In this document: one piece after another, positions 32,919-42,800 of the stretch
How positions within the stretch are numbered: the first letter of the stretch is position 1
How the letters are laid out: the number at the start of each line of letters is the position of its first letter
Source of the DNA: Chloroflexota bacterium
Lineage (GTDB): Bacteria; Chloroflexota; Dormibacteria; Aeolococcales; Aeolococcaceae
Assembly (NCBI GenBank): GCA_005880985.1
Contig: VBIQ01000013.1
Location: 1-64,000 of the forward strand
Direction of reading: 5' to 3'
DNA: 64,000 nucleotides
Program-made: the position numbers and the translations under genes
The notes under the pieces: generated by a model
What the model was told of the DNA's origin: nothing
The model's database searches: none
The model's input: only the letters and a program-made list of their open reading frames with translations

Positions 32919-34553
32919 CTACGGCAGCGATGTCCCTCGGCTGCAGCGCCCGATATAAGCATGCAGCGGCCACCACCAGCGGCGCCTCAGCCGAGGCTCG
33001 ACAATCGGTTGAGGATCGGCCTCCTGCACGGCACGCCGCAACTGCATGACCGCGCTGACGAGGGCGGTCGCGGCGCCCCCGAGAACCGCGAGGATCACCA
33101 GCGGGTTGACGCCATTGATCCAGGCGGTCACCCACCAAACATCCAGCGTCGTCATCGTTGGCAGAGCGAGCGACATATCGGTGAAGTGATAGCTCATCGG
33201 ATAGGAAGCTGACCCGTGAAACAGGCCAAACATCGATACCGCGTGGCGCCAGATGCCAGAATACTGCGGGCTCCACCAGCGAAGGTCGGGGTCGACTCCG
33301 GCGTCGAGCTGAAGCTGGGTCTGATGCGCGAAATCAAGACTGACAGCGAGAACTTGTACCAGGACCCCGGCTGCGGCCAGCGCGCAGATCATCCGGCGAG
33401 CTCCTGAGGAGAGCTCGCGCCAGCGTTCCAGCACGGGTAACAGCGGGAGGATTAAGAAGGGCGTCATTGGCGCAAGCAAGCGCGGCCCCCAGGCCAGCGC
33501 GCCTGACCATTGATGGAAGTAGGCGTAGAAGAGAAGGTTGGCGATCACGAAGCCAAGCGACGCTGCGGTCACTGCCTTATCTCTTTGCCAGAGGCGCCTG
33601 ACGCCAAAACAGGCTGCCACCAGAATCGGTGAGAACAGGAAGATGCTTCTCCCCGGGCTGAGGAGCAGTCCTGAAAGGCCTTCGAAGAGCGAACCGCCGA
33701 AGCCCCGATAGTCGGGTTCGTACGTGTAGCCCGCTTCGAACGGCGACCCGAATCGTATCCAGTTGTACCAGCCGAGGATCAGCAGCAGGGGCGCCGCGGA
33801 AACCGCGAACACAAGCGCGCGCCGGACCAACGCTGTCCTTGCGACTCGCCAATTGCCGACGAGCAGATAGGCGGCCAGAATCGGGAGGCAGATCAGGCTC
33901 GCGGGTCGCATTAGCACTGAAGAGGAAGCAGCTACACCGGCAGTCGCCAGCCACCTGACCGAATTGCTGGTCACACCGCGGTGGACTGCGAACAGGGCAA
34001 GCAGCAGGAACAGTCCGGTTGGACCTACGTCAAACGGGTCATGAACGTAGGCCCACTGGATCGTCGTGAATCCGAAGATCAGCGCCAAGGCGACCGCCGG
34101 TCGGATGCCGGCGCGAAGCTCGAGAGCGAAGAGAAACAGCAGCGCCACGGCCGCCGCCGCTGCGATGGCATTGGTGAAGGACGCCGTGAATTCGGCGAGG
34201 TGCTGGGCGCTGGGCGGGCAGTTCCCGGGGTCACTCGGACATCCGGCCAGCCGTCCCACCACGGCGGCAGGGATGAGCAGGATTGACTCACCCAGCTCGT
34301 GCTGTGAGTAGCGGCCACCGTTGGGAGCTATGACGTAGTAGACGGGTACAAACGGCAGGCTCGGGGATACTGATGAGTTGCCGCGGCCCACGATCGACTG
34401 ACTGACTGCAAGCTCGGCCCGGACGTCCGCTTGTAAATGACCCGATGCTGTAAGGAAGTAACCGATGGCCGACACGGCAAACAGAGCCGTGGCAATCCTC
34501 CGTCTCAATTGCGGAGTGCTCGGCAGATCAGTCGCTCCGCAGCCTTGGGTCAT
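32919..34553 (-). CDS. Polytopic GT39/PMT-like membrane glycosyltransferase
   Basis: 544 residues, ATG 34553 overlapping the upstream stop by ATGA. About 10 membrane helices. Loop 1 contains the acidic stretch LQADVRAELAVSQSIVGRG; then ALIFGFTTIQWAYVHDPFDV, RPASLICLPILAAY, and WYNWIRFGSPFEAGYTYEPD, a pattern typical of bacterial glycosyltransferase family 39 proteins; later FYAYFHQWSGALAWGPRLLAP. Uses a polyprenyl-phosphate sugar, if the family call is right, to glycosylate an envelope acceptor. Last gene of the four-gene minus-strand operon that starts at 37991. Confidence 0.7.
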   Translation of the reverse strand: MTQGCGATDLPSTPQLRRRIATALFAVSAIGYFLTASGHLQADVRAELAVSQSIVGRGNSSVSPSLPFVPVYYVIAPNGGRYSQHELGESILLIPAAVVGRLAGCPSDPGNCPPSAQHLAEFTASFTNAIAAAAAVALLFLFALELRAGIRPAVALALIFGFTTIQWAYVHDPFDVGPTGLFLLLALFAVHRGVTSNSVRWLATAGVAASSSVLMRPASLICLPILAAYLLVGNWRVARTALVRRALVFAVSAAPLLLILGWYNWIRFGSPFEAGYTYEPDYRGFGGSLFEGLSGLLLSPGRSIFLFSPILVAACFGVRRLWQRDKAVTAASLGFVIANLLFYAYFHQWSGALAWGPRLLAPMTPFLILPLLPVLERWRELSSGARRMICALAAAGVLVQVLAVSLDFAHQTQLQLDAGVDPDLRWWSPQYSGIWRHAVSMFGLFHGSASYPMSYHFTDMSLALPTMTTLDVWWVTAWINGVNPLVILAVLGGAATALVSAVMQLRRAVQEADPQPIVEPRLRRRWWWPLHAYIGRCSRGTSLP

Positions 34554-35134
34554 GGTTGAATGGGACGCAACTCGACCGGAATCCGTGACCGCACCCTTGG
34601 ATCGAGGCCAATGGCAGTCGCGAACTCGCGCCGTGCATCAGCATCGCGGCCAAGGGCATGCAGCACAAAGCCGAGGTTCAGATGTAGAACGGCGTCCCGC
34701 GGTTCGATGCTGATGGCTTGCTCGTAGAGCTGAACCGCTTCCTGCGGAGCCTGCGTGGTCCGCAAGATAGCGAGGTTGTACATGGCGGGAACTAGCCTGC
34801 CATTGAAGCTGAGCGCCGCGCGATAATAGTCTTCGGCGGCCGAGGATTGACCCTGAGTCTGCGCGATCACTCCGAGGTTGTAGTAGGCGAGAGTGTTGCG
34901 CGGATCATGCGCCAGCGCACGACGATAGGCCTCGGCGGCCTCATCGAGATGCCCTCTCTGCTGCGCCTGAACTCCCTCCAGTCCATATGCGGCGGCCTGT
35001 GTTGAATCTGGCTTCGATGTGATGGCGGCGTTGATGCCGGCCACGACCAGTCCGCTGGCCCACGCGACTACCAAGACGCGAGCCAAGAATCGACGGCTGA
35101 AGAGCGGACGCCAAGAGGCGAGCGACGAAGTCAC
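34550..35134 (-). CDS. Membrane-anchored TPR protein
   Basis: 194 residues from GTG 35134, which overlaps the YfhO-like gene's stop by GTGA; an earlier GTG (35176) would overlap by 46 bases. One N-terminal helix (VLVVAWASGLVVAGINAAI) and about four TPR units: AQQRGHLDEAAEAYRRALAH, AYYNLGVIAQTQG, AMYNLAILRTTQAPQEAVQL, LHLNLGFVLHALGRDADARR. TPRs bind proteins, so it may hold the flanking glycosyltransferases together. It is a clear paralogue of the lipoprotein at 37356, repeat for repeat, but with a membrane helix instead of a lipid anchor. Confidence 0.82.
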   Translation of the reverse strand: MTSSLASWRPLFSRRFLARVLVVAWASGLVVAGINAAITSKPDSTQAAAYGLEGVQAQQRGHLDEAAEAYRRALAHDPRNTLAYYNLGVIAQTQGQSSAAEDYYRAALSFNGRLVPAMYNLAILRTTQAPQEAVQLYEQAISIEPRDAVLHLNLGFVLHALGRDADARREFATAIGLDPRVRSRIPVELRPIQP

Positions 35135-37344
35135 GTCCTGCGCCTGGTCACGCGCGACCAGGTACTCGACCACCACCGCCCTCCCAGCAGCCTGGCTCCG
35201 AAAACTAGTCCTATCAGGGTGACGACGCCGAGTGCAAGGAGCTCCGGATAATAGGGGTAAGCCACATAGCGGAAGACGATGGAGTGGCGACCAGGCCCGA
35301 TCGTGGTCGCGACGAACGATGGCGCGATCATGCTGGGCTGGACGTCAGCTCCGTCCACGGTCACCTGCCACCGAGGGTCAAAGGTGCTTTTGAGCATGAC
35401 CACCGCCTCGCGGTTAGCGACGACCACACCGCCGAACATCCCGTCTGCGGGCGAGCTCGCCTGGGAGATCACGGTCCCAGCCGGCGCATCACGTGCCGCG
35501 CCCGCGGCGAGGGTTGCCGGAGCGGCGGCGCTGCCGCCGAAGGCAATGGTCGGGAACTGATGCCGTCTGAGCTGATCTGACTCCATGAAGGCCGCCGTCT
35601 CGACACCGATGTCGTGGCGATCGGCCACGATGGGGGGTCCGACGGTGTCCACGACCTCGAGGTAGCCGGTCGTGGCTACCTTCCACAGCGTATGTCGACC
35701 ACTCCGCTCAATCAAGGTGGCTGGAACGGACGGAGATCGATCCTGAGGGAGAAGCAGGTACCGGATGTTGAAGAGATCGTAGTCGGCGGGGTTGCGTTCG
35801 TCGAAACGTACCTCTACATCGGACGAAAGCGACTCCGTCTGGAGCCACATGCCGATCGCGGCGGCGTCGGCATTTTCAAGCTCCGAGTACACCGGTACGT
35901 AGCCGACCGTGTACTGCTTACCCCAGTTGGTGCGAGTGCCGGCGTACGCACGGCCATCGCCGGCAGCCTTTACATGGTCGATGAGTAACGCGAGGTCGGC
36001 CCCATCGGTGGCGTCAGCCTGCTGCTGAGCGGCGATCAGGTCCGCGCCGGTCGAGTCGTAGTCCGCGACCTGGCTCCAGGCGGGATACAGCATCCCCACC
36101 GCGACCACGGCGACGGCCGCGACAGCAAGACCACTTGGGACGCGCGACACGACGCGATGGAGCAGTAGGAGCGCCAAGCGTGCGAGCCACACGGCACCGA
36201 CCGCTGCGAGCATCAGACCGGCCAGATGGACACCGTTGATGTAGCGGTGCAGCTGCCAGTCGTCGCTGCCCGGAAGAATCTTCAATGCGGGACCTAGGGT
36301 TGGCCGGCCAAAGTACAGGACGAGGCTCAGGCCCCAAGCTGCCACCAGGGCTCTTGACCGTAGATCGGAGCGCGCATTCGCTAGACAGACCAGAAGCCCC
36401 ACGCCGGCCAGTACGGTCACGATGGGCAGGCGACCGCTGTCGTAGAGCTGGCCCGTGAACAGCCACTGCAACACCTGAGGAGCGCCATAGGAATCGAGCC
36501 AGAAGCCTTGGAAGAACTCGAGATTGCCCTGCCAGGCCCGATCAGCAATGAGCGGGACAAGCGTCCAGGAAGCGACGAGCAGGGCTCCGCCTCCGACAAC
36601 GGCGGCACGGATGACACGCCGGCGGAACTGCGAGGGATCCACGATCACCCACGGCACGAGGACCAGCAGCGCCAGGGAGCCTGTCATGAAATGGCTTCCG
36701 ATGGTGAGAGCGATGGCTAGCGCCGCTAGCGCGAACGACCGGCCCTGGTTGACCGCGCGCCAGCTCAACCCCCAGGCCAACGGCAGCAGCCACATGGCCC
36801 AGAGCTGCGGCCACATCCCCAATCCGCGCCACGTATAGCTGCTGTGCTCGAAGCCATACCCGGCGACGCTGACGATGAGCGGAGAGAGAAGCGCAGCGGT
36901 CGCGGCAACCCAGCTGTCCCACCCTAGAAGTCTGGCGCCCGCATAGACGCTGAACGGCCACAGCGCCAGCAGCAGGTACAGACCCCAGGAGTAGGTGTTG
37001 ACCACCCCGAGGACCGTCGAGGCATAGGCAGCCACAACGTGAGAAAGGGTCTGATAGTGGTGAAACTGGGGCGAGCCGAGGCTAAGGTAGGGAACCCAGC
37101 CGTCGAATGGCAGCTTCCCCTGGTCGATCCTGCTACGCGCCCACCGCGTCAGGGCGAGATGCAACGCGCTGTCGTTCAGGTTCTGAACCTGGGTGGTCTC
37201 GGCGCGCATCACCCAGAGGCTGAAGAGCACCGCGGTGGCGAGGAGGCTCGACGGTGCCAGACGACGCCATCTTGCAGCAGCCCAGGGCTGACGGCCTGGC
37301 GCCCGCCACGCCGTCCGGAGTTCGCGGACGGCCTGTTGCACCAC
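35131..37344 (-). CDS. YfhO-like large membrane protein
   Basis: 737 residues from GTG 37344. About 12-13 helices: basic cytoplasmic start, LAPSSLLATAVLFSLWVM, a first loop with NLNDSALHLALTRWARSRID, then many segments up to residue ~440. The outside C-terminal ~290 residues end in SFVATTIGPGRHSIVFRYV followed by a last helix (ELLALGVVTLIGLVFGARLL); this ending, with WQVTVDGADV before it, is typical of YfhO (PF09586), a family linked to lipoteichoic acid glycosylation and lipid-linked sugar transfer. Coupled to the TPR gene that follows, and 11 bases after the TPR lipoprotein gene. Confidence 0.75.
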   Translation of the reverse strand: MVQQAVRELRTAWRAPGRQPWAAARWRRLAPSSLLATAVLFSLWVMRAETTQVQNLNDSALHLALTRWARSRIDQGKLPFDGWVPYLSLGSPQFHHYQTLSHVVAAYASTVLGVVNTYSWGLYLLLALWPFSVYAGARLLGWDSWVAATAALLSPLIVSVAGYGFEHSSYTWRGLGMWPQLWAMWLLPLAWGLSWRAVNQGRSFALAALAIALTIGSHFMTGSLALLVLVPWVIVDPSQFRRRVIRAAVVGGGALLVASWTLVPLIADRAWQGNLEFFQGFWLDSYGAPQVLQWLFTGQLYDSGRLPIVTVLAGVGLLVCLANARSDLRSRALVAAWGLSLVLYFGRPTLGPALKILPGSDDWQLHRYINGVHLAGLMLAAVGAVWLARLALLLLHRVVSRVPSGLAVAAVAVVAVGMLYPAWSQVADYDSTGADLIAAQQQADATDGADLALLIDHVKAAGDGRAYAGTRTNWGKQYTVGYVPVYSELENADAAAIGMWLQTESLSSDVEVRFDERNPADYDLFNIRYLLLPQDRSPSVPATLIERSGRHTLWKVATTGYLEVVDTVGPPIVADRHDIGVETAAFMESDQLRRHQFPTIAFGGSAAAPATLAAGAARDAPAGTVISQASSPADGMFGGVVVANREAVVMLKSTFDPRWQVTVDGADVQPSMIAPSFVATTIGPGRHSIVFRYVAYPYYPELLALGVVTLIGLVFGARLLGGRWWSSTWSRVTRRRT

Positions 37345-37355
37345 GACGGCGCAGA

Positions 37356-37991
37356 TCAGGGACGGCTGGTGGGCGTCGCGCTCGACCTGGGTGAGGGCGT
37401 GGCAGGCGCCGGCGTGGCCAGAGTGCCCGCAGGGATGCGTTGTGCCGTCGACGGATCGAGCGCGACAGCCTTTCTCAACTCGGCGTTCCCCTCATCGGTC
37501 CTTCCGAGCGAGCGCAACAGGAACCCCAGATTCAGATGCGCCGCAGCGCTGTTGGGAGCGAGCGAGATGGCATGGCGATATAACTCTTCGGCTTCCTGGG
37601 GGGACGGCCCCGTCCGGATGATGGCCAGGTTGTACAGAGCAGGTCCGAAGTTGGGATCGATCTGGAGGCAGGCGCGGTAGTTCACCTCCGCGGAGGCGTT
37701 GTCCCCGGACGTCTGCTGAATGACCCCCAGGTCGTAATAGGCGAATTTATTACGAGGGTCGTGGGCCAGGACGTTCTTGTAGTCGGTGGCCGCTTCGGCG
37801 TTCCGCCCTTGCGCCTGGGCACGTAAGCCGGCGTTAAGAGCGTCTGACGCGATCTGTGCATCCGACTTACCCCCGCCGCAAGCGGCCAGCGCCGTCAGGA
37901 TGATCGCGACTACGGCGGCGCTGCCACAGCGCTGGTGCCCGCCTCGTGCGCCGGAGCGTTTCAAAAGGCCTACGCGAGTCATTCCGCTCAT
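37356..37991 (-). CDS. TPR lipoprotein
   Basis: 211 residues from ATG 37991 (a second ATG at 37982). A basic N-terminus, hydrophobic segment and lipobox LAAC (Cys38) followed by GGG indicate lipid anchoring on the outer face of the membrane. Residues ~55-190 contain about four TPR units: AQAQGRNAEAATDYKNVLAH, AYYDLGVIQQTSGDNASAEV, ALYNLAIIRTGPSPQEAEEL, AHLNLGFLLRSLGRTDEGNA. A Pro/Thr/Ala tail ends the chain. First gene of the operon with the YfhO-like protein, the second TPR protein and the GT39-like enzyme. Confidence 0.85.
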   Translation of the reverse strand: MSGMTRVGLLKRSGARGGHQRCGSAAVVAIILTALAACGGGKSDAQIASDALNAGLRAQAQGRNAEAATDYKNVLAHDPRNKFAYYDLGVIQQTSGDNASAEVNYRACLQIDPNFGPALYNLAIIRTGPSPQEAEELYRHAISLAPNSAAAHLNLGFLLRSLGRTDEGNAELRKAVALDPSTAQRIPAGTLATPAPATPSPRSSATPTSRP

Positions 37992-38225
37992 GGGAGGCTA
38001 GAGAGTTTCGCACACGTCTGACGTGGTGGGAACGACCTGTACCAGCCGATTACCGTCAAGCGGCTGCCTGGCAGCTCTCCGCAACGTGCGCCGGAGGCCG
38101 GGCCGGCCGGACTGATCGCTACATCCCTGAGAACGCCGAGGCCGACGTTCCCTCACCCTCCCAGCGAGTGATTGCCGAGATGCGGCAATGCACCTCCACG
38201 GGTGCGCGAGCAAGAAGTCGCAACC

Positions 38226-41057
38226 TCAATTTGGCACACAAAGTGCGTACGCAGTGTTGGAACCCGTGGCAGCGGAGAACACTACCGTCCAGAACTCTGG
38301 GTTGGTCGACAGGTCGGTTGCCGCAGTGCCCGCAGAGTCGGTCGACGGATAACTCTGTATCGCGTCCTTCGAGGCGCTGCTTGCACCACCGCCCGTAGCG
38401 TGATTACCGCTCAGGCAGTCGGCAGTGACTGTCGTCGCGTTCGCGTTGTGCAGGTGAACCGTTACTGTCTTTGCCCCCTGAGGACCGCTGGGGCCACTCG
38501 GGCCGCTCAGGCCCTGAGGCCCACTCGGTCCGCTGGGCCCACTGGGTCCGCTCAGACCCTGAGGCCCGCTCGGTCCACTCGGCCCGCTCAGGCCCTGAGG
38601 CCCACTCGGTCCACTGGGACCACTGGGTCCGCTCGGCCCGCTCAGACCCTGAGGCCCGCTCGGTCCACTCGGGCCGCTCAGGCCCTGAGGCCCACTCGGT
38701 CCACTGGGACCGCTGGGTCCGCTCGGCCCGCTCAGACCCTGAGGCCCACTCGGTCCACTGGGACCGCTGGGTCCGCTCGGCCCGCTCAGACCCTGAGGCC
38801 CGCTCGGTCCGCTGGGACCACTGGGTCCGCTCGGCCCGCTCAGACCCTGAGGCCCGCTCGGTCCACTGGGACCACTGGGTCCGCTCGGCCCGCTCAGACC
38901 CTGAGGCCCGCTCGGTCCACTGGGGCCGCTGGGGCCGCTGTCTCCGCTCGGACCGCTGGGGCCGCTCGGCCCGCTCAGGCCCTGAGGTCCGCTCGGTCCG
39001 CTGGGGCCGCTGGGGCCGCTGTCACCGCTCGGTCCGCTGGGGCCGCTCGGCCCGCTCAGACCCTGAGGTCCGCTCGGTCCACTGGGCCCACTGGGGCCGC
39101 TGTCACCGCTCGGTCCGCTGGGGCCGCTCGGCCCGCTCAGACCCTGAGGCCCGCTCGGCCCACTGGGGCCGCTGGGGCCGCTGGCACCGCTCGGTCCGCT
39201 GGGGCCGCTCGGCCCGCTCAGACCCTGAGGTCCGCTCGGTCCACTGGGGCCGCTGGGGCCGCTGTCACCGCTCGGTCCGCTGGGGCCGCTCGGCCCGCTC
39301 AGACCCTGAGGCCCGCTCGGTCCACTGGGACCGCTGGGACCGCTGGGGCCGCTGTCACCGCTCGGACCGCTGGGGCCACTCGGCCCGCTCAGACCCTGAG
39401 GCCCGCTCGGTCCACTGGGACCGCTGGGGCCGCTGTCACCGCTCGGTCCGCTGGGGCCGCTCGGCCCGCTCAGACCCTGAGGCCCGCTCGGTCCACTGGG
39501 ACCACTGGGGCCGCTGTCACCGCTCGGTCCGCTGGGGCCGCTCGGCCCGCTCAGACCCTGAGGCCCGCTCGGTCCACTGGGACCGCTGGGGCCGCTGTCA
39601 CCGCTCGGTCCGCTGGGGCCGCTCGGCCCGCTCAGACCCTGAGGCCCGCTCGGTCCACTGGGCCCACTGGGGCCGCTGTCACCGCTCGGACCGCTGGGCC
39701 CGCTCAGACCCTGAGGCCCGCTCGGGCCACTGGGCCCACTGGGGCCGCTGTCACCGCTCGGGCCGCTCGGCCCGCTCAGACCCTGAGGTCCGCTCGGTCC
39801 ACTGGGCCCACTGGGGCCGCTGTCACCGCTCGGACCGCTGGGGCCGCTCGGCCCGCTCAGACCCTGAGGCCCGCTCGGGCCACTGGGCCCACTGGGGCCG
39901 CTGTCACCGCTCGGTCCGCTGGGACCACTCGGACCGCTCAGACCCTGAGGCCCGCTCGGGCCACTTGGCCCACTGGGGCCGCTGTCACCGCTCGGACCGC
40001 TGGGACCACTCGGACCGCTCAGACCCTGAGGCCCGCTCGGTCCACTGGGACCGCTGGGGCCGCTGTCACCGCTCGGTCCGCTGGGGCCGCTCGGCCCGCT
40101 CAGACCCTGAGGCCCGCTCGGTCCACTGGGACCGCTGGGGCCGCTGTCACCGCTCGGTCCGCTGGGGCCACTCGGACCGCTCAGACCCTGAGGTCCGCTC
40201 GGGCCACTGGGCCCACTGGGGCCGCTGTCACCGCTCGGTCCGCTGGGACCGCTCGGCCCGCTCAGGCCCTGAGGTCCGCTCGGGCCACTGGGCCCACTGG
40301 GGCCGCTGTCACCGCTCGGACCGCTGGGGCCGCTCGGCCCGCTCAGACCCTGAGGCCCGCTCGGTCCACTGGGACCGCTGGGGCCGCTGTCACCGCTCGG
40401 ACCGCTGGGTCCACTCGGACCGCTCAGACCCTGAGGTCCGCTCGGGCCACTGGGCCCACTGGGGCCGCTGTCACCGCTCGGACCGCTGGGGCCGCTCGGG
40501 CCGCTCAGACCCTGAGGCCCGCTCGGTCCACTGGGACCACTGGGGCCGCTGGCACCGCTCGGTCCGCTGGGCCCGCTCGGACCGCTGGGTCCACTGGCAC
40601 CGCTCGGACCGCTGGGTCCACTGGCACCGCTCGGTCCGCTGGCACCGCTCGGACCGCTGGGTCCGCTGGCACCGCTCGGACCGCTGGGTCCGCTGGCACC
40701 GCTCGGACCGCTGGGTCCGCTGGCACCGCTCGGACCGCTGGGTCCACTGGGACCACTCGGGCCGCTCTTGCCCTGAGGTCCGCTGGGGCCATTTGGCCCG
40801 CTGGGACCACTCGGACCGCTCTTGCCCTGAGGTCCGTTGGGGCCACTTGGACCGCTAGGCCCGCTGGGCCCGCAACCGTTCCCCTGTTGGTTGCCCTGAC
40901 AGTTCTGATCAGCGGCGCCGGTTGTCACCCCGCTCAGAGCGCTTGCAACGGGAACCGCAGCGGCAATGCTGAGGGCGGCAAGCAGAGTTAGCCACGAGCG
41001 GCCAAACCGCCTCAGCAGCGTCCGGAACAGCCCCGCCCCGGGCCAAACTGGTCTCAC
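38226..41057 (-). CDS. Secreted collagen-like protein
   Basis: 943 residues from GTG 41057, with AGGGGG just ahead. Signal peptide in residues 1-41 ([20 protein letters not shown]). A short Cys-containing head ([13 protein letters not shown]) precedes about 800 residues (62-861, ~266 triplets) of uninterrupted Gly-X-Y, mostly GPS with GPQ, GLS, GDS, GAS and GNG/GKS triplets, which should form a collagen triple helix. Proline lies in the X position, so stability does not need hydroxyproline. The C-terminal ~82 residues ([20 protein letters not shown]...) are a globular domain with two cysteines, perhaps the trimerisation head. No anchor is seen. The long open frame on the opposite strand is a repeat artefact. 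Confidence 0.88.
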   Translation of the reverse strand: MRPVWPGAGLFRTLLRRFGRSWLTLLAALSIAAAVPVASALSGVTTGAADQNCQGNQQGNGCGPSGPSGPSGPNGPQGKSGPSGPSGPNGPSGPQGKSGPSGPSGPSGPSGASGPSGPSGASGPSGPSGASGPSGPSGASGPSGASGPSGPSGASGPSGPSGPSGPSGASGPSGPSGPSGPQGLSGPSGPSGPSGDSGPSGPSGPSGPQGLSGPSGPSGPSGDSGPSGPSGPSGPQGLSGPSGPSGPSGDSGPSGPSGPSGPQGLSGPSGPSGPSGDSGPSGPSGPSGPQGLSGPSGPSGPSGDSGPSGPSGPSGPQGLSGPSGPSGPSGDSGPSGPSGPSGPQGLSGPSGPSGPSGDSGPSGPSGPSGPQGLSGPSGPSGPSGDSGPSGPSGPSGPQGLSGPSGPSGPSGDSGPSGPSGPSGPQGLSGPSGPSGDSGPSGPSGPSGPQGLSGPSGPSGDSGPSGPSGPSGPQGLSGPSGPSGPSGDSGPSGPSGPSGPQGLSGPSGPSGPSGDSGPSGPSGPSGPQGLSGPSGPSGPSGDSGPSGPSGPSGPQGLSGPSGPSGPSGDSGPSGPSGPSGPSGPQGLSGPSGPSGPSGDSGPSGPSGPSGPQGLSGPSGPSGPSGASGPSGPSGPSGPQGLSGPSGPSGPSGDSGPSGPSGPSGPQGLSGPSGPSGPSGDSGPSGPSGPSGPQGLSGPSGPSGPSGDSGPSGPSGPSGPQGLSGPSGPSGPSGPSGPQGLSGPSGPSGPSGPSGPQGLSGPSGPSGPSGPSGPQGLSGPSGPSGPSGPSGPQGLSGPSGPSGPQGLSGPSGPSGPSGPSGPQGLSGPSGPSGPQGLSGPSGPSGPSGPQGLSGPSGPSGPQGAKTVTVHLHNANATTVTADCLSGNHATGGGASSASKDAIQSYPSTDSAGTAATDLSTNPEFWTVVFSAATGSNTAYALCVPN
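38474..40874 (-). repeat. Collagen-coding tandem repeat, mainly 81-bp units
   Basis: The most frequent unit is nine triplets (27 residues, 81 bp): [28 protein letters not shown] count about 19 GDS-containing units in the middle; 54-bp and 45-bp variants without GDS lie at the C-terminal end, and GAS/GKS variants at the N-terminal end. Near-identical units imply expansion by slippage or unequal crossing-over. Confidence 0.9.
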
Positions 41058-41201
41058 AACCCCCTCTCTGGGCCGGTGCCACGTGGCGTCAGATCAAGTA
41101 GCGAAACGATCGCAGCCAATCGCGAATTTCGCAACGAAAGAAACAGACGCCCCTGTAAAGACGATCACGACGATGCAAGCGACAGTAAAGCTCGCACCGA
41201 A

Positions 41202-41501
41202 TTAACCGCTCCTGACGAGAACCGCGACGCAGGCCAACGCAACACTAAGGGCGCCCACCGTCTCGTAGGCAAGCAACCGGTACCCGAGCCGCGCCCCGCA
41301 CGTGCCGCATCGGCCACCGAGGGCGATGAAGCTCACCACCGGGATCAGCTCGAACCACCGCAGCGGCCGGCGGCACGAGTCGCAGTACGACCGTCCCCGG
41401 AGCGCCCCCCGCCAGCCCCGCGAGGCCACCACCCCGCCGAAGGACCCGACCGCCGCGCCGAGAGCGACCCCGAGCGGGACGAGCAGCAACGGGCTCGGCA
41501 T
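41202..41501 (-). CDS. Stand-alone N-terminal domain of type IV prepilin peptidase
   Basis: 99 residues from ATG 41501. It opens with a membrane segment PLLLVPLGVALGAAVGSFGG, then the DiS_P_DiS domain (PF06750): two CxxC pairs in GRSYCDSCRRPLRWFELIPV and GGRCGTCGARLGYRLLAYE, which bind metal in PilD/PulO and belong to its N-methyltransferase half, and a last helix. The aspartyl-protease half (A24, with GxGD) is missing: the frame stops after VAVLVRSG. Either this is a split peptidase whose partner lies elsewhere, or a remnant. It is divergent from pilT with a 73-base gap. Confidence 0.8.
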   Translation of the reverse strand: MPSPLLLVPLGVALGAAVGSFGGVVASRGWRGALRGRSYCDSCRRPLRWFELIPVVSFIALGGRCGTCGARLGYRLLAYETVGALSVALACVAVLVRSG

Positions 41502-41574
41502 CTCAGGCCGGCCTCTCGAAGTCGGATGGCAACTCCAAGAAGCGCCCCATCGCCATGTATGGTTCAATCGCTAC

Positions 41575-42729
41575 ATGAACGAGAGGGGTTATCAGATCCG
41601 GATCGAGCCTTTCCTCGACGCCCTCTTCGACCAGGGCGCGTCGGACCTGGTGCTCAGCGTCGGGGCCCCGCCGTCGCTGCGGATCGACGGCCAGCTCGTT
41701 CCGGCCGCCTCCAGTCCGCTCACCGCCGACCAGACCGACCTGCTGATGCAGCAGCTCATGAGCGATGCGCTGCAGGTGGCCTTCAAGGAGCAGGGAGCCG
41801 TCGACTTCTCCTTCGACTGGCAGGACCGCGGGCGCGTGCGCGGCAACGCCTTTCGTCAGCGCGGCACCACCGCACTGGCACTCCGGGCGATTCCCCATGT
41901 GATCCCGACCTTCAGCGAGCTGCGGCTGCCCGCGATCGTGGAGCGGCTGGTCGACCTGCCGCGTGGCCTGATCCTGGTCACCGGTCCCACCGGAGCCGGC
42001 AAGTCGACGACCCAGGCCTCGATGATCGATGCCATCAACCGGATGCGCGCGCAGCACCTCATCACCATCGAGGACCCGATCGAGTACGTCTTCCAGAACC
42101 GGCGATGCATCGTCGAGCAGCGTGAGGTCGGGGTCGACACCCCGTCGTTCGCGTCGGCGTTGCGCAGCGCGCTCCGCGAGGACCCCGACGTGCTTCTGGT
42201 CGGCGAGATGCGCGACCTGGATTCGATCCGCATCGCCCTCACCATCGCCGAAACCGGCCACCTGGTGCTGGGCACGCTGCACACCAACGACACCCCGCAG
42301 GCGATCAACCGCATCGTCGACGTCTTCCCCGCCGAGCAGCAGCAACAGATCCGCGTCCAGCTCGCCGCCTCGCTGCAGGCGGTGATCTACCAGCAACTCC
42401 TGCCCCTCAGGCACGGAGGACGGGTGGCCGCCTTCGAGGTGCTGATGGTGACCCCGGCGGTGCGCAACCTCATCCGCGAGAACAAGACGGCGCAGCTGCG
42501 CAACATCATCGTGACCTCGCGGGAGGAGGGGATGCAGACGCTCGAGTCCGCCCTCAACGAGCTGGTGGCCGACGGCGTGGTCGAGTACGACGACGCTGTC
42601 GCCGTCTCCATGTATCCCAACGAGATGCGGCGACCGGCCCACATGCCCGCATCGACGCATGAGGCCCGCGCGTCCGACGCCGCCGTGCAAACCGCGACCA
42701 AGGAACCCAGCTCGGTCTCCGCGTCGTAG
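41575..42729 (+). CDS. pilT: Type IV pilus retraction ATPase PilT
   Basis: 384 residues from ATG 41575; no ribosome site is visible and the upstream open frame is non-coding. The N-terminal PAS-like domain (EPFLDALFDQGASDLVLSVG, SLRIDGQLVP) is followed by the RecA-like core: Walker A GPTGAGKST (137-145), Asp box ITIEDPIEYVF, Walker B VLLVGEMRDLDSI and His box GHLVLGTLHTND. The PilT-specific AIRNLIRE-type motif appears as VRNLIRENKTAQLRN. Depolymerises the pilus and powers twitching. It is the only pilus gene here on the plus strand. Confidence 0.95.
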   Translation: MNERGYQIRIEPFLDALFDQGASDLVLSVGAPPSLRIDGQLVPAASSPLTADQTDLLMQQLMSDALQVAFKEQGAVDFSFDWQDRGRVRGNAFRQRGTTALALRAIPHVIPTFSELRLPAIVERLVDLPRGLILVTGPTGAGKSTTQASMIDAINRMRAQHLITIEDPIEYVFQNRRCIVEQREVGVDTPSFASALRSALREDPDVLLVGEMRDLDSIRIALTIAETGHLVLGTLHTNDTPQAINRIVDVFPAEQQQQIRVQLAASLQAVIYQQLLPLRHGGRVAAFEVLMVTPAVRNLIRENKTAQLRNIIVTSREEGMQTLESALNELVADGVVEYDDAVAVSMYPNEMRRPAHMPASTHEARASDAAVQTATKEPSSVSAS

Positions 42730-42800
42730 GCTGCCCAGAGGCTCGGACGTCCGGGTCCGGCACGAGGCAGTTCTGCTCAGCATTCTTCGGCCCTCGTTTG

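Noticed and set aside
38474-40874. Regular repeats that at first glance suggest a CRISPR array
   Set aside because: Units are tandem 81-bp coding repeats without unique spacers, in frame throughout, and no cas genes are present.
38172-40991. A 939-codon open frame on the plus strand opposite the collagen-like gene
   Set aside because: It is an artefact of the GGN-CCN-AGC repeat read backwards: no signal peptide, no fold, Arg/Thr/Ala low complexity. The minus-strand product has a signal peptide, perfect Gly-X-Y periodicity and a globular end.
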